A DNA stretch of 64,000 nt from Bombyx mori (taxonomy: Eukaryota > Arthropoda > Insecta > Lepidoptera > Bombycidae). The position numbers and the translations under genes were made by a program. The stretch spans positions 932,501-996,500 of the forward strand of contig NC_085126.1 in assembly GCF_030269925.1 (NCBI RefSeq), in the 5' to 3' direction. This document shows, in pieces, positions 1 to 10,609 of this stretch (position 1 is the stretch's first letter; every line of letters starts with the position of its first letter). The notes under the pieces are model-generated. The model did no database searches. It was not told the origin of the DNA and saw only the letters and a program-made list of their open reading frames with translations.

Positions 1-285
1 TTCACTTCTTCCGTTTTGCTTCAGGTGATCCTTTCGCTGTTTCGCTTCGAGTAGTTCCGATTACTAACTGACTGTGTGCCATCTCTGCAAAGTTTTTATA
101 GTCGAGACGAAATCCCTAGAATCGTCGAGAATATTCCACAAAACTCGAGTATTGTGTGTTCCCGCTTTCTGACAATAGATGGCGTTGTACTTCTCGAGCG
201 TTCTAGGTGCTACTAGATCCTTCGATATTCGTTCGACTGTTCGGCGATAGATGGCGTTACTCTTATCGGCGTAACAATAAGTACG
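1..285 (-). repeat. LTR-like inverted repeat arm, left, cut by window edge
   Basis: This stretch read forward matches the reverse complement of 884-1168 over its whole length at roughly 75-80% identity by eye, including the starting TTCACTTCTTCCG and two copies of GATGGCGTT. The element continues beyond the left edge. The matching right arm carries a TATAAAAAG box and an LTR-like 3' end, so this is probably the same LTR family in the opposite orientation. No coding capacity is visible. Confidence 0.55.
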
Positions 286-883
286 TATATCAGTATCTGG
301 TACCCATAACCCAGGGAATCTCAACTTGGGGCCGGATGACCGTGCATTATTTGTTCTTAGTTATTTGTTATTATCGAAATTGAAAAATGAAAGCTTAAAA
401 TTGCTTATACCATTCCACAAATCGAAAGAATCCAAGAAAATTCAATTTAAAGATGATGTTTTGGAGTGACCAATTTTATTTATACTGAAGCCACGACTCG
501 GAGTAGTGGTAAGAGATGCAAATCTTAAAATATTTAAGGTAAACAGATACAATACCCATGACCTCCTGTGGTGAGAACTACACGAACAGACAGATAACGT
601 ATGCTGGGATGATAATATAACGAGCAAAACTTTGGATTATGTTGTATAAGATAAGATAATTTGATACAATTAGGTAAATCTTGTAGACTTTACGAGTGTT
701 GAGTATGGTCAGTGTTGATGATCACTTTATATCAAATGAGCCTTAAAATCTTTTAAACTATCTCATCAATCGAAAGTATATCTGCCTAACAATAATTAAT
801 ACTCTCCTTAGCCGATTTTGGCCACGGCGATCATCTATCTATAATTACATTAGAGAGGAGTTCGGATATTTAATTTACTATTT
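286..883. other. Unassigned AT-rich spacer between the inverted arms
   Basis: AT-rich sequence between the two arms. No long frame, no tRNA-like box and no similarity to the other repeat families of the window was seen. Confidence 0.5.
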
Positions 884-1265
884 TTACTCCGGTTAGAGTA
901 ACGCCATCTATCTTCGAATAACAGAAACCAATATAAAAAGAGCTAGTAAAATCGAGAACGCTTGAGAAGTACAACGCCATCTATTATAATCAAATAGCGG
1001 AAACACATATCGAAACTACTCGACCTCTCAGGAATGTTCTCGATAATTGTAGAGATGTCGTATTGACTATAACAGCATTGCAGAGATGACACGAAGGCAC
1101 TTAGTAAGCAGTTCTACCCTAAGCGAAACAGCGAATGGATCACCTGAAACAAAGCGGAAGAAGTGAATTGAGAATTGTAAAGTGTTCTGTAATTGCTTAA
1201 AGTGTTAAATAGAGTTTTAATTTGTACTTCGGTGGAAGTTTTATTTAGCCCGAACCCCAACGCGT
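884..1265 (+). repeat. LTR-like repeat, right arm
   Basis: Inverted partner of 1-285. It has a TATAAAAAG box near 934, the shared TTCACTTCTTCCG block (reverse complement) at about 1156-1168, and then a leader-like run ending in CCCGAACCCCAACGCG near 1260, which resembles the U5 end of an insect LTR. No internal region, primer-binding site or target duplication was identified, so it could be a solo LTR or another terminal repeat. Confidence 0.4.
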
Positions 1266-1339
1266 AGCACTACTAAGGGCTCTGTAATCATGATTGTAAC
1301 TAAGTACTTTAACTTCTTTAACTTTAAGGAAGAGTAGAC

Positions 1340-1560
1340 CATCAACATTCTCGCGGCCGATCATCCACAAGGTGGACAGACTTGATTAAGGCATCTACTA
1401 AGTGTACCCTTATGAATGTGCACGTACCGCCACAAATAGAGAGAGATGGAGAATGGAGATGGAGAGATGGTCTCTCAAAATCCGCAACCAAGCAATAAGA
1501 CATACGTAACCACGACCACTCCGCCAGGAGTGTACGACTGAGAAGAAATTTTAACTTCAC
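1340..1560 (+). mobile_element. LINE 3' fragment (RTE-like C-terminus)
   Basis: Forward translation gives RGRSSTRWTDLIK followed by a tail rich in Arg and Trp. This matches the C-terminal end of RTE-like LINE proteins, where a GRP/GRS-x-TRW-x-D-I/L motif follows the reverse transcriptase thumb. A related copy lies at 41895-42130 on the minus strand. The fragment is 5'-truncated and has no simple-repeat tail. Confidence 0.5.
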
Positions 1561-1895
1561 TCTACGATTTCCATTCATTTCGTTTCTGATCACGGAATCT
1601 GTGAGGTATTCGAAAAGTCAGAAGTGGATATACTGAGAATAACAAAATGCGATCTTAGAAAAGTAATTTTATGTCTGAGATTCGCGGAAGCCGAACAAAG
1701 TGCTCTGTAATCATCGCGGGGTATCTTCCGCGGTCGTATGTTGGATAGTTGAGTGTGTAAATATGTAGTTAGTATTGAAAACTATTTTAGAACAGGGCTG
1801 CAAATGTCCGTATTCACGCTCCGCTGCCTGCATCATTGTTAGTCACCAGGGCAAATCCTTTACAGCTCTCGACGTTAGTTTGGTTGATCAAAAAT
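1561..1895. other. Unassigned sequence
   Basis: No repeat family or convincing coding frame was recognised. The 74-codon frame that crosses its right end runs into a SINE and is not meaningful. Confidence 0.4.
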
Positions 1896-2066
1896 TGATG
1901 GGTGGTCGAGCTCACGGTCGACCTGGTGTTGAGTGGTTACCAGATTCTATAGACATCTACAACGTAAATGCGACAAGAGTTCCAAGCTTTAAGTTTTAAC
2001 AGTACAACGGCTGCCCACCCTTCAAACCGAAATGTATTATTGCTCTACAGCAGTAATAGGTAGGAT
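1896..2066 (-). mobile_element. Bm1-type SINE, degenerate 3' half
   Basis: Reverse-complement Bm1 3' half: the GGGTGG-GAGCTCAC block, GTTAAGTGG-like stretch, CATAGACATCTACAACGTAAATG and the CCCTTCAAACCG block are all present with many substitutions. The tRNA-derived head is absent. It abuts a Helitron fragment directly. Confidence 0.7.
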
Positions 2067-2455
2067 AGAGAATATAGAGAAGAAGTGCACAATGCTAATA
2101 TTTTGTAAAAATAATGCTTAAAAGATACATTAAATCAATAAAGAAAACATTACACACACTACCATGTATTTGACACAACACAAATATATATAAATATATA
2201 CTCTTTGTTTATTGTCAATTGTCAAACTTTTGTGTGTTTATAGCATAGACCTATAAAGTAGTTTAAGGTCTGTGGTCAAATTGAGAATAGATGAATATTG
2301 TTCGTCTTAATGAGTATTAATGTATAGTGTAGTTTTGGCGAAATCTGTGATTATATTGTATAAGTATAATAGTATTCGACAATAGAACCATAATAATGTT
2401 TAAACATAAAATTTCAATTGTTTAAAGTCGAATTTCGACTACTGTTGGCCACTAG
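2067..2455 (+). mobile_element. Lep1-type mini-Helitron, 5'-truncated
   Basis: Begins inside the family at ATAGAGAATATAGAGAAG and ends with the family hairpin GTCGAATTTCGAC, ACTGTTGGCC and CTAG. An extra AT-rich insertion lies near 2180. Non-coding and non-autonomous. The 5' TC end is missing. Confidence 0.75.
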
Positions 2456-2791
2456 TTAGTACTATTGGGTATATTCATGTCGGATATATAGTGAGCTTCT
2501 GTTAATTAACTAGAAGAGCTAGGGATTAGTAGAAAGCTGAAGGGGATTGTGTCTATATTTAGCTTTGAGACCAGTTGCTTAGTCATTAAGCTTCCAGATA
2601 CAATTATGTAGATAAGTGGGTCTTAGATTACTCTTGGCCTCTCAGTTTGCGCAACTAATGGTCATCCTGTGAATGCACAGCTGTCGGCTTAATTTCCCAC
2701 ATGCGTACTGTGACGTTAGCGGTTGATTGGTTTTGGAAATAGCTCGTCTGCGATTCAAGTTTTCATATTTGTTTGTTCTTTTATTTTTTAA
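2456..2791. other. Unassigned sequence
   Basis: AT-rich DNA with no recognisable repeat, RNA gene or coding frame. Confidence 0.4.
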
Positions 2792-3092
2792 CTAGCTGAC
2801 CCGGCAGACTTCGTAGTGCCTCAATCGATAAATAAAAGACCTAAACTTTTGTATAAAGTTAACTTAAAACAAATAAAAGGAATCCGTCCGACGAGGGGGA
2901 CATTAAAGGAAAAACAAAATTGATATTTTTATTTAATTTCATATTCATTTTCATATTTATCTAACCTTTTAAACCTTCTCTGGACTTCTACAAATAATTC
3001 AAGACCAAAATTAGTCCAATCGGTCCAGCCGTTCTCGAGTTTTAGCGAGACTAACGAACAGCAATTCATTTTTATATATATCGATATATAGA
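2792..3092 (-). mobile_element. Mini-Helitron, AGCTGACCCGGC family
   Basis: Read on the minus strand it starts TCTATATAT, runs through GTCTCGCTAAAACTCGAGAAC, and ends GCACTACGAAGTCTGCC-GGGTCAG-CTAG. These are the hallmarks of a Helitron: 5' TC, a subterminal hairpin (GGC-ACT-ACGA-AGT-CT-GCC) and 3' CTAG. The flanks are A on the 5' side and T on the 3' side, as expected for insertion into AT. Three other copies are at 18560, 39367 and 43633. Confidence 0.7.
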
Positions 3093-3149
3093 TTTTCGCC
3101 TATATGCTGTGGCGAGGTGATGTTTTAGAGTTTGTACAGGTATTAAAAA

Positions 3150-3478
3150 TATGTACGTTTTTTTAATGCCCATTGTATACAGATGGAGTATACGGGCCAT
3201 ACGTCGCTTATGGACCTCCGCTGATGGACCTCAGCAGTGCCTCGCTCACAGCTATATAACAACCTAACGCTGAGTACTTCTCCCCAAACCTCCTTGAAGA
3301 AAGATATGACACAGCGCCGATCAAGCACCATGGAGGGTAGTTCATTCCAAAGCTGGATAGTGGCACAAATGATCTCTGGAGATACACTATAGATGAATCT
3401 GAGTTCTTGGTAGTATTGATGAATTTGTTCCAGCGGCGGTCGATGCCATAGTAAAAGTGAGATGATGGGTTCATCTCA
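3150..3478 (-). mobile_element. LINE-A 3' end with reverse transcriptase C-terminus
   Basis: Minus-strand translation gives a decayed version of the C-terminus shared by about a dozen copies here (best copy 59075-59490): the HPYYLEPLRSS and FLPRTIRLWNELPS regions are recognisable. The family belongs to the CR1/jockey group of non-LTR elements by this C-terminal motif; I cannot name the element. 5'-truncated and frameshifted. Confidence 0.65.
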
Positions 3479-3988
3479 AACAGGTTTTAAGTGATGTGTG
3501 GTGAGAACGGGATTACTGACAACCCGAACGGCCCACAGATGGCAATAGTATCTCACGCGAGACCAGACCTTTGCCCAGACCAGTGCTTTGTGAACGATAA
3601 GTCTTTGTCAATCCGTGACGTAGGTACCGTTTCACTTTGTTGAGGACTGCTAAAATTTAAGATTTCAACTTATCTACACCCGCTATGTGACTCCTACCGT
3701 TCGAAACATCAAACCCAAAAGTCTCGGGGGGTTACAAAGATAATGGTAAGGAATCATTAGAAGTGTGAAGTTGTGACCAAAAGCGCCCATCTTCGCAGTG
3801 AGCGCCTGAGTCTTCTATGGGTTGAACCGAACTTAATTCAAGTCACCCCACTCGGAGACCAGCCCCAGAGATTTCTCTACTTCAAAAACGTAAAAAAATT
3901 GTAACGTAACTTGTTGTTTGTAACATATAGTGGGATTTGACTGTTAATATTCCCCTGCAAATAAGTGGTAATTAGAAGTTTAGACAAT
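3479..3988. other. Unassigned sequence
   Basis: Nothing recognised. It is somewhat less AT-rich than the surrounding DNA and could be an old LINE remnant, but no motif supports that. Confidence 0.35.
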
Positions 3989-4391
3989 CTATATATTAAT
4001 ACGTGAAGCAAAAACTTTGGATTCTTTTTTACGAAAATTGCGCGGACGGAGGAGTATGAAATTTTCTACACTTATAGAGAGTATAGAGAAGATGCTAATA
4101 TTTTTTAAAAATAATGCATAAAAGATACATTAAATCAATAAAGAAAACATTACACACACTACATACCATGTATTTGACGCACACACGCATGCATACTATT
4201 TATTGTCAAACTTTTGTTCTTGATGGTCAAATTGAAAATAGATTAAATATTGTTTGTCTGTATTAAAAATTTTTATAGTCTAGCCTTGGCGAAATTTGTG
4301 ATTATAGAAGTATAAAATACAATAATAATAGTGTACAAACTTACAATTCCAATTAATTATAGTCGAATTTCGACTACTGCGGGACCTCTAG
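3989..4391 (+). mobile_element. Lep1-type mini-Helitron, complete
   Basis: Starts TCTATATATTAATACGTG and ends with hairpin GTCGAATTTCGAC, ACTGCGGGACCT and CTAG, flanked by A and T. 403 bp, no coding frame. Non-autonomous Helitrons of this kind rely on a Rep/helicase protein encoded elsewhere and insert between A and T without a target duplication. Confidence 0.85.
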
Positions 4392-4914
4392 TAACTATTA
4401 TTAAGTAGGTTATGATTGCTAGTGTCTATGCTAGATTATTTCTTATAATTCCTATCCTTTTTATACTTCCTTCCCTATTATGATACATTATACTAGATTC
4501 TACAGAAACAGCTTCTTCGGCTGTGGTCTCCGTCATCTCAACCAATGACCGGGCGACTGTGGCCATACCAACACTCTCTGAATTGTTTTATTCCAAGCGG
4601 ACATAATTGAACTTAAGACAAAAACCAACATCAAAGATATCTCTCTAAAGCCTACCGGTTATGAATAATCGATAATCGGCACGACCGTCAGCAAGTAATT
4701 ATTCAATGTGAATATTGATGAGTCGCGAATTACGGGGCTTATTCGAGTAATTTGTCGATTAGACGAATAATCATTCGTTTATTTCGTATTTCATCGGTTC
4801 TTTAGACCGTTGAACGACCATTTACCATGTAATTACTGGTGTACTGATGTTGGTTGGTGTGTTGGTCTATTCGATTATGTTTTTGCGATGGCAGATTAGG
4901 CACAATGTGGGGAT
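4392..4914. other. Unassigned sequence
   Basis: No recognised feature; contains a short run of ATTATTCG-like repeats near 4665-4780 but no clear tandem array. Confidence 0.4.
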
Positions 4915-5152
4915 CACTTTTTTTTTTTTTTTTATTGCTTAGATGGGTTGGCTCACCTGCAGTTAAGTGGTTACTAGAGCCCATAGACATCTGCAACGTA
5001 AATGCGCCACCCATCTTGAGATATAAGTTCTAAGGTCTCAAGTATAGTTCGGCTGCCCCATCCTTCGAACCGAAGCGCATTACTGCTTCACGGCAGAAAT
5101 AGGCCGGGTGGTGATACCTACTCGCGCGGAATCACAAGAGTCCTACCTCATG
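4915..5152 (-). mobile_element. Bm1-type SINE, 5'-truncated
   Basis: Minus-strand Bm1 with its poly(A) tail (poly(T) at 4919-4933) and 3' half through the CTCACAAGAG-CCTACC block. The tRNA head is missing, typical of incomplete target-primed reverse transcription. Confidence 0.85.
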
Positions 5153-5618
5153 ATGCTATTAACGTTTTTTTTTTAAAACATTTACATTTTTTAATGCACG
5201 GATGACGAATGATTCCAATACTATTGGCCCGCATACCGGTGAATTGATAAAATGCTTTGACAAAAAACAATCAATGATATAAAATCGAACGACCCAATTA
5301 CAATTTAAAATCTCGAGCTTTGAAATCGCTGACGCGATTGGATGTTCGACACAACCCCGTTTTCGTGTATTTTAATGTTGATTGAATTTGGACCAGGCGC
5401 AGTGGCCTAGCAGATTGTGCCATCACATTCCTTATCTGCGATATTTCTATCATGTGGGTGATGAAGGGCTGATTCCGCTCTTAAAGGAATAGTACAAATA
5501 CAAATGGAAATTAACCTTATAATTTATTTTGTAAGTCTTTGAAAGAGCTGAAGTCTGTACTAGGTTCAAAGACCTGTATTACTGATCTCCAGGCTCCCTC
5601 CTTCTTAAGATAGATTAA
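5153..5618. other. Unassigned sequence
   Basis: No recognised repeat. The segment 5390-5540 has lower A+T but no coding frame. It could be intron if the exon candidate that follows is real. Confidence 0.3.
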
Positions 5619-5846
5619 GTTGGGTTAAGTCGTGAAGTATGTGATGAAAATGATAATATCTTTACCATTTTGGTATTTGAAAATCTAAATTCTAATGTAA
5701 ATGTTTATAATAATGAAATGCAAACCGCAGAATACAAAACGGATGAAGTAAAAGAAGTACCAAACGAAGAAATAGAAAAAGTATCTCCCTATAGCAATCA
5801 CGTTGAAATGGATATGCTACTGGAAATGCCATTCAAGGAAGGTTAA
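5619..5846 (+). CDS. Candidate terminal exon of an unidentified gene
   Basis: A 76-codon open stretch from just after a TAA to a TAA stop encodes an acidic, Glu/Asn/Val-rich peptide ending MDMLLEMPFKEG. The longest ATG-initiated part is only about 43 codons, so if real it is more likely a spliced last exon than a separate gene. The composition looks protein-like and it matches no transposon family in the window. An acceptor such as CTTCTTAAG or GTCGTGAAG could precede it. I recognise no domain; chance is a serious alternative. Confidence 0.22.
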   Translation, partial: VGLSREVCDENDNIFTILVFENLNSNVNVYNNEMQTAEYKTDEVKEVPNEEIEKVSPYSNHVEMDMLLEMPFKEG

Positions 5847-5888
5847 TGTCAGACAGGTTGCTGGTCGTAACACTCTTGCCAAGTCCCT

Positions 5889-6045
5889 AATTTTTTTTTA
5901 TTGCTTTTGTAGGCAGACGAGCGTACGGCCCACCTGATGGTAAGTGGTTACCATCGCCCATGGACTTCAGCAATTCCAGGAGCAGAGCCTAGCCGCTGTC
6001 TACTGCTACCAAGCCGCTGCCTACTGCTATAATAGGGCATACGGC
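5889..6045 (-). mobile_element. LINE-A 3' tail fragment
   Basis: Poly(T) followed by TTGTAGGCAGACGAG and the CCATGGACTTCAGCAA block, the antisense of the family 3' end. A short direct duplication of the AAGCCGCTGCCTACTGCT-like segment lies at its 5' end. Only the last ~150 bp are present. Confidence 0.8.
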
Positions 6046-6086
6046 TATTAGAACATGAAGAAGAAGATGGGTGAACAAAGCCTCGT

Positions 6087-6262
6087 CCTATCCGGTATTA
6101 AGTAATTACCCAAGCCCATAGACATGAGGCAAAACAATTCGTTTTGCATTGTACAACTGTACAACTGTTGTACCCTCCAGACCGAAATTGACTGCTTCGT
6201 GGCAGAAAAAGACATGGTGTTGGTCGCGCGGCCATAGAACGAATTACCACCAGTAAATGCTG
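6087..6262 (-). mobile_element. Bm1-type SINE, highly degenerate
   Basis: Recognisable blocks in order: TTAAGTAATTACCCAAGCCCATAG, the CCTCCAGACCGAAAT block, GGCAGAAAAAG and GAATTACCACCAGTAA. It contains a small ACAACTGT tandem duplication. An old copy lacking its tRNA head. Confidence 0.5.
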
Positions 6263-6334
6263 GTCAGGGATTGCATTAAGCTGGTAAGATATTCAGAGGA
6301 CGCTACTGTTTATTTTTTAATCGTCTTAATTTTT

Positions 6335-6760
6335 TATTTTTTATTGTTTAGTTGGGTGGACGAGCTCACAGCCCACCTGGTGTTAAGTGGTTACTGGAGC
6401 CCATAGACATCTACGACGTAAACGCGCCACCCACCTTGAGATATAAGTTCTAAGGTCTCAGTATAGTTACAACGGCTGCCCCACCCTTCAAACCGAAATG
6501 CATTGCTGCTTCACGGCAGATAATAGGCAGGCTGGTGGTACCTACCCGCGCGGACTAACAAGAGGTCCTACCACCAGTAATTACGCAAATTATTATTTTG
6601 CGGGTTTGATTTTTATTACACGATGTGGAAGTCAATCGTGAACAATTGTTAAGTACGTATTTCATTAGAAAAATTGGTATCCGCCTGCGGGATTCGAACA
6701 TCGGTGCATCGCTTGATACGAATGCACCGGACGTCTTATCCTTTAGGCCACGACGACTTC
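6335..6760 (-). mobile_element. Bm1 SINE, full length
   Basis: Complete on the minus strand: tRNA-derived head (6700-6760) with B-box GTTCGAATCCC-like (here ATGTTCGAATCCC) and A-box-like GGCCTAAAGGATAAG, body, and 3' tail with poly(A). The head should carry the pol III promoter. It is a SINE, not a functional tRNA: there is no paired acceptor stem and the sequence continues for ~350 bp. Confidence 0.9.
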
Positions 6761-7102
6761 TAAGGTTCCCTGAAGGTAAAACATCGTATAATGTATCAAA
6801 CCAGTTCAATTAACTATGTCTAATTTACTCTTAGCAGTATCATTATCAATTTTCCAAACCAAAGAACTGCATGAAGAAATCGAAATACCGCTCCACCTTC
6901 CTGGGAAGGAGCGAAGCAATCACACGTCCCGTCAAGAGTATGTGTGAATCTAGCGCGAATAGAGTCTGTATATTTGAATTAAAGTTGTATCAGGAGGCAG
7001 CCTCTGGCGATGTTTGTCCAATGGCAGTACTCGGATCAAGAGTCGAGTTGGGCCACTCAACTTACGGCGATAAAATTTTAACAATTGTTTAATGGTTATT
7101 CT
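6761..7102. other. Unassigned sequence
   Basis: No repeat recognised. A 73-codon forward frame at 6871-7092 has no recognisable motif and no supporting context, so I do not call it a gene. Confidence 0.35.
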
Positions 7103-7453
7103 TTTTTTTTTATTGCCCTTGTAGGCAGACGAGCATACGGCCCACCTGGTGGTGAGTGGTTACTGTCGCCCATGGACTTCAGCAATGACAGGGGCAAAGC
7201 CAAGCCGCTGCCTACCGCTTAATACGCTCCACAAGCCTCGTTTGAAGAAGAACATGTCATAGCACTCGGGAAACACCGTGGAGGGGAGCTCATTCCATAG
7301 CCGGATGGTACGTGGCAAAAAAGACCTCTGGAAACGCACTGTGGATGACCGCAGTGGCTCCAGGTAGTATGGATGAACTCTACTCCGGTGGCGGGCGGTG
7401 CGATGGTAAAAACGAGATGCCGGTATCATCTCGAACAATTCCTCAGAGCACAC
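7103..7453 (-). mobile_element. LINE-A 3' end with reverse transcriptase C-terminus
   Basis: One of the better-preserved 3' ends of this LINE. Minus-strand translation from 7453 reads through HRTARHRSRVHPYYLEPLRS and SFLPRTIRLWNELPSTVFPE, and the 3' end has a poly(A) tail (poly(T) at 7101-7111). Only the reverse transcriptase thumb/C-terminal part and 3' UTR remain. The ~70 bp next to the poly(A) resemble the 3' tail of Bm1. Confidence 0.8.
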
Positions 7454-7759
7454 TATTCACTGTAGAACCTTAATTATATATGTGGAGGAGAAAGATTAAT
7501 CAATACATTGATTTCACTGTTATTGAAACCATAAAATGCTTTTGTTTTTGCTACGCCCGTATCAAAATCGGGTTTCAGAACAAAACTGTTGACTTGGTCT
7601 ATTTTTGTGAAGATAATTTTCTACGAATTTAAATTGACGTAAAATGTTTAAAGGTGTTATAGAGTTTCATTACAATGACCGGTTCATTGTAATAAAACTC
7701 AATAAATGAATACGAACGATGTCCGAACCGTTTCTCGGTCATTTGACGTCATAGATACA
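7454..7759. other. Unassigned sequence
   Basis: AT-rich; nothing recognised. Confidence 0.4.
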
Positions 7760-8102
7760 GAGTTAAAGATAAATAATAATAAAGAATAGTTTAAAAAAAT
7801 TAACTAAAAAAATAAATTTTAATAAATTTGAATTAAAAATAGAGTAAAAAAAAAAATTTTATTGTAAAAAAAGCGTGGGGTGCATGGTATCAGAATAATT
7901 ATAAAAAAAAAATAGTTTAAAAAAATTAACAAAATACGTTTGAATTTGAATATTTTTTTTTAATATTGAATTGTCATCGCTTCTTAATAATTATACCAAA
8001 TTTCGAGTTAATCCGACGTTTTGAAGGGGGTCAAAATCATGTTCAAATATTCCGTTACAAACATACATACATCTGAAACTAATAAAAGCGTATTAAAAAA
8101 GG
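7760..8102 (+). repeat. AT-rich dispersed repeat E
   Basis: Shared with 31640-32038 and with 44590-44768 plus 48551-48818. Diagnostic blocks are AATAAATTTTAATAAATTTG, CCAAATTTCGAGTTAATCCG and the 3' end CGTTACAAACATACAT...CTAATAAAAGCGT. Non-coding. The consistent 3' end suggests a retrotransposon tail, but the class is unresolved. Confidence 0.6.
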
Positions 8103-8333
8103 CGATCCAGAACAGTCCAAGATTGCGATATTTAGTTTTGTCATATAACACCAGAAAACGAATTCGACTCGGAAGCCGGTAATGTCAAGATATAACGGAT
8201 GGTACGTACATAGATAAGGTACAAGAGTGTTTGCGACGTCAGTTTTCAGTTGAGACATACAATATAGGCACCGAAAGTTTCAAATTACCAAAGCAGTAAT
8301 TGGTACTGGTATCGGTTATTGCATTTTCTATCT

Positions 8334-8662
8334 TGTAACGGACGTGACGTCAGCTGCTATGCTCTGCCGCCAGCCATGTCGCCAGCCATATTAAAACGCC
8401 CCCTTCCACCACTGCCACTAGCCAAAGCCAACGAAGGGGGGATAGTGTTAATAAAACAAGTCCATGCCAGCCATTTCTACCTGCTTTCTGCTTTCTCGCA
8501 CAAATAAAAGAACTTGTCGTTACGCTGCTGGTTTTTTTTGTCGCATCATTTGCAACAATCTCGTTTTTTTCGTGGCCACATCGAAAACTGGGCCACGTTG
8601 CATCGGTCCGCGCGGGCGGTGCGCCTCTAGAGATTATCGCTCCGACGCTCGAGTGGACGTCA
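8334..8662 (+). repeat. Possible solo LTR
   Basis: Runs from TGTAACGGACG to GTGGACGTCA (TG...CA ends). It contains an AATAAAAG signal near 8501-8508 in the position expected for the R region and is followed by TTGTGTCAGATTCGGG, reminiscent of a primer-binding region. There is only one copy in the window and no target duplication is visible, so this rests on layout alone. Confidence 0.35.
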
Positions 8663-9012
8663 TTGTGTCAGATTCGGGTCCCGAGATTATTAAACTATAT
8701 ATCCCTTTTTTATTTACTTTAAGAATTCGTATCGAGTGATGATACCATTTTTCTTAGCTTATAATGTACCTAGCACATTAAGCATTTGCGCTCGCATATT
8801 ATTACAAACTACTGGTAGAACGTATTGTCAGTCCGCACGGATAGGCAACACAACCTCGTATAGTTCTGCCACGGAATAGTCAAGAGTAACGCTTTGAAGA
8901 CTGAAACAGCCGCTGGATGATAAAATCGAGATTTGAACTTCAACCTAGCATTAACAGACATCACAGGTAAACTCATTTAGTATAAAGCCTGGGGGATACC
9001 AGGGATTTTTAT
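8663..9012. other. Unassigned sequence, possible LTR-element leader
   Basis: Follows the possible LTR. No gag-like frame is present. Otherwise nothing recognised. Confidence 0.3.
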
Positions 9013-9255
9013 TGGTGGTAGGACATCTTGTGATTCCGCGAGGGTAGATACCACCACCCTGCCTATTTCTGCCGTGAAGCAGTAATGCGTTTCGGTTTGA
9101 AGGGTGGGGCAGCCGTTGTAACTATACTGAGACCTTAGAACTTATATCTCAAGGTGGGTGGCGCATTTACGTTGTGGATGTCTATGGGCTCCAGTAACCA
9201 CTTAACATCAGGTGGGCTGTGAGCTCGTCCACCCATCTAAGCAATAAAAAAAATA
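9013..9255 (+). mobile_element. Bm1-type SINE, 5'-truncated
   Basis: Starts at the GGTGGTAGGAC block and runs to CATCTAAGCAATAAAAAAA. Well preserved; tRNA head missing. Confidence 0.88.
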
Positions 9256-10609
9256 CCAGCGAGAAATTATTTACTACGAAAAACTCTTTACTACCTTTAC
9301 TAAAGCGAAACCCACCCCTACTTCGACATTACGTACTCGTCCAGTCAGAGAACTCACTAGTAAATATGCAAAATTAATTTGGCAAATTTAATTTCCAATT
9401 ATAACAGGCGTTCGTGAATATCTGTGTGGTCCGTTCCTGTTAATTGGTACGTGCTCTAGGATATAAACCCTAGCACACTTGGGGAACTCGATATGAGTAC
9501 ACCGTTCGCCTATTAGGCCGTCGATGCTTTGTTCATAAGATGTTCCAAAATGAGTATAGCGCTGTATTAACTAATCTAATTTAATTTGATCATGCCTTTC
9601 GGGTTAGATGATTTTCATCCCAATCAGACTGAAACCTTGGAACACTGAATCTTTGAAACCCAGCCCAGGATAGAACTATAGAGTTAATTGATTACCAAAG
9701 TCACTTATTAAGAGACAAGTCTTTCACTGATGTGGCCTTCAACGCCATTTATTTTAATATAATCATAGTCGGTAGCCTTTTCACATCGGAACAGAGTTGA
9801 TAGAAAAGTGTACAACAAAAATCCTTCACAAAGGCACATCAAAACTTCGGCGATTTTGCAAGTGGTAAAATATTGGTTATTTGTACAACTTCTCCGACAT
9901 ATTGCGGTTATTTGTAAGGAATTCTGTTTTTAAAGACTGAGCAATCTTGTATTTGCCTTTAGGCTTAGTTTATGGTGGCATCAAATCAACGTCGACTCTG
10001 GTAATCTTGAAAATAATTAGCGGTGATGACAAATTGAGAGGAGCTTGACCATGGACCAGTCGTCTATGGACTAAACTGGTCATATCGTGCTGCCGACCAA
10101 ACCAAATTGTGGTCTTTTATCTTCTCCGAATACCAAACTTCAGCGGAATTCATGTACTTTTTACGATAAACCTACCAAACAGCCCAAAGGTAGATTTTTA
10201 TTACGAGCCATAACAACACGAGTGCTTAAAATCCCCGCACAATACGAGGAAATCATGCGAATCTCACATAAAAGCGACATCACAATATTATTATTCTCGT
10301 GTATACATTGAATGAAAGACCGAAAATACATTTAGGGACAATGAAAAGATATTTTGCATTAAAAACATATTGTGTACGCCACACTACGTCTGTTCGCATG
10401 AAATGCTCTTAGTGAGAGCTATGATTGTAGACCTCGAATAAATAAATGATACACCACACAGAAATGACTGATGATACACCACACCATGCCCGTAGAAATA
10501 GAAACATACGGAAAACACTCATCATTGGATGGTTTCAGGTTGAAGATGAAGAAGGCAGCAGATATTTTGTCATTGCATCACAAAGTAGTGTCGCGTGCAA
10601 TCTTTCTCG
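9256..10609. other. Unassigned 1.35-kb stretch
   Basis: No repeat family was recognised. Small frames at 10087-10311 and 10446 onward have no motifs. A tandem TGATACACCACAC duplication occurs near 10447-10483. Confidence 0.35.

Noticed and set aside
8319..8739. Two overlapping plus-strand frames of 62 and 91 codons
   Set aside because: They fall in a possible LTR; no motif, composition changes abruptly, no start-site context.
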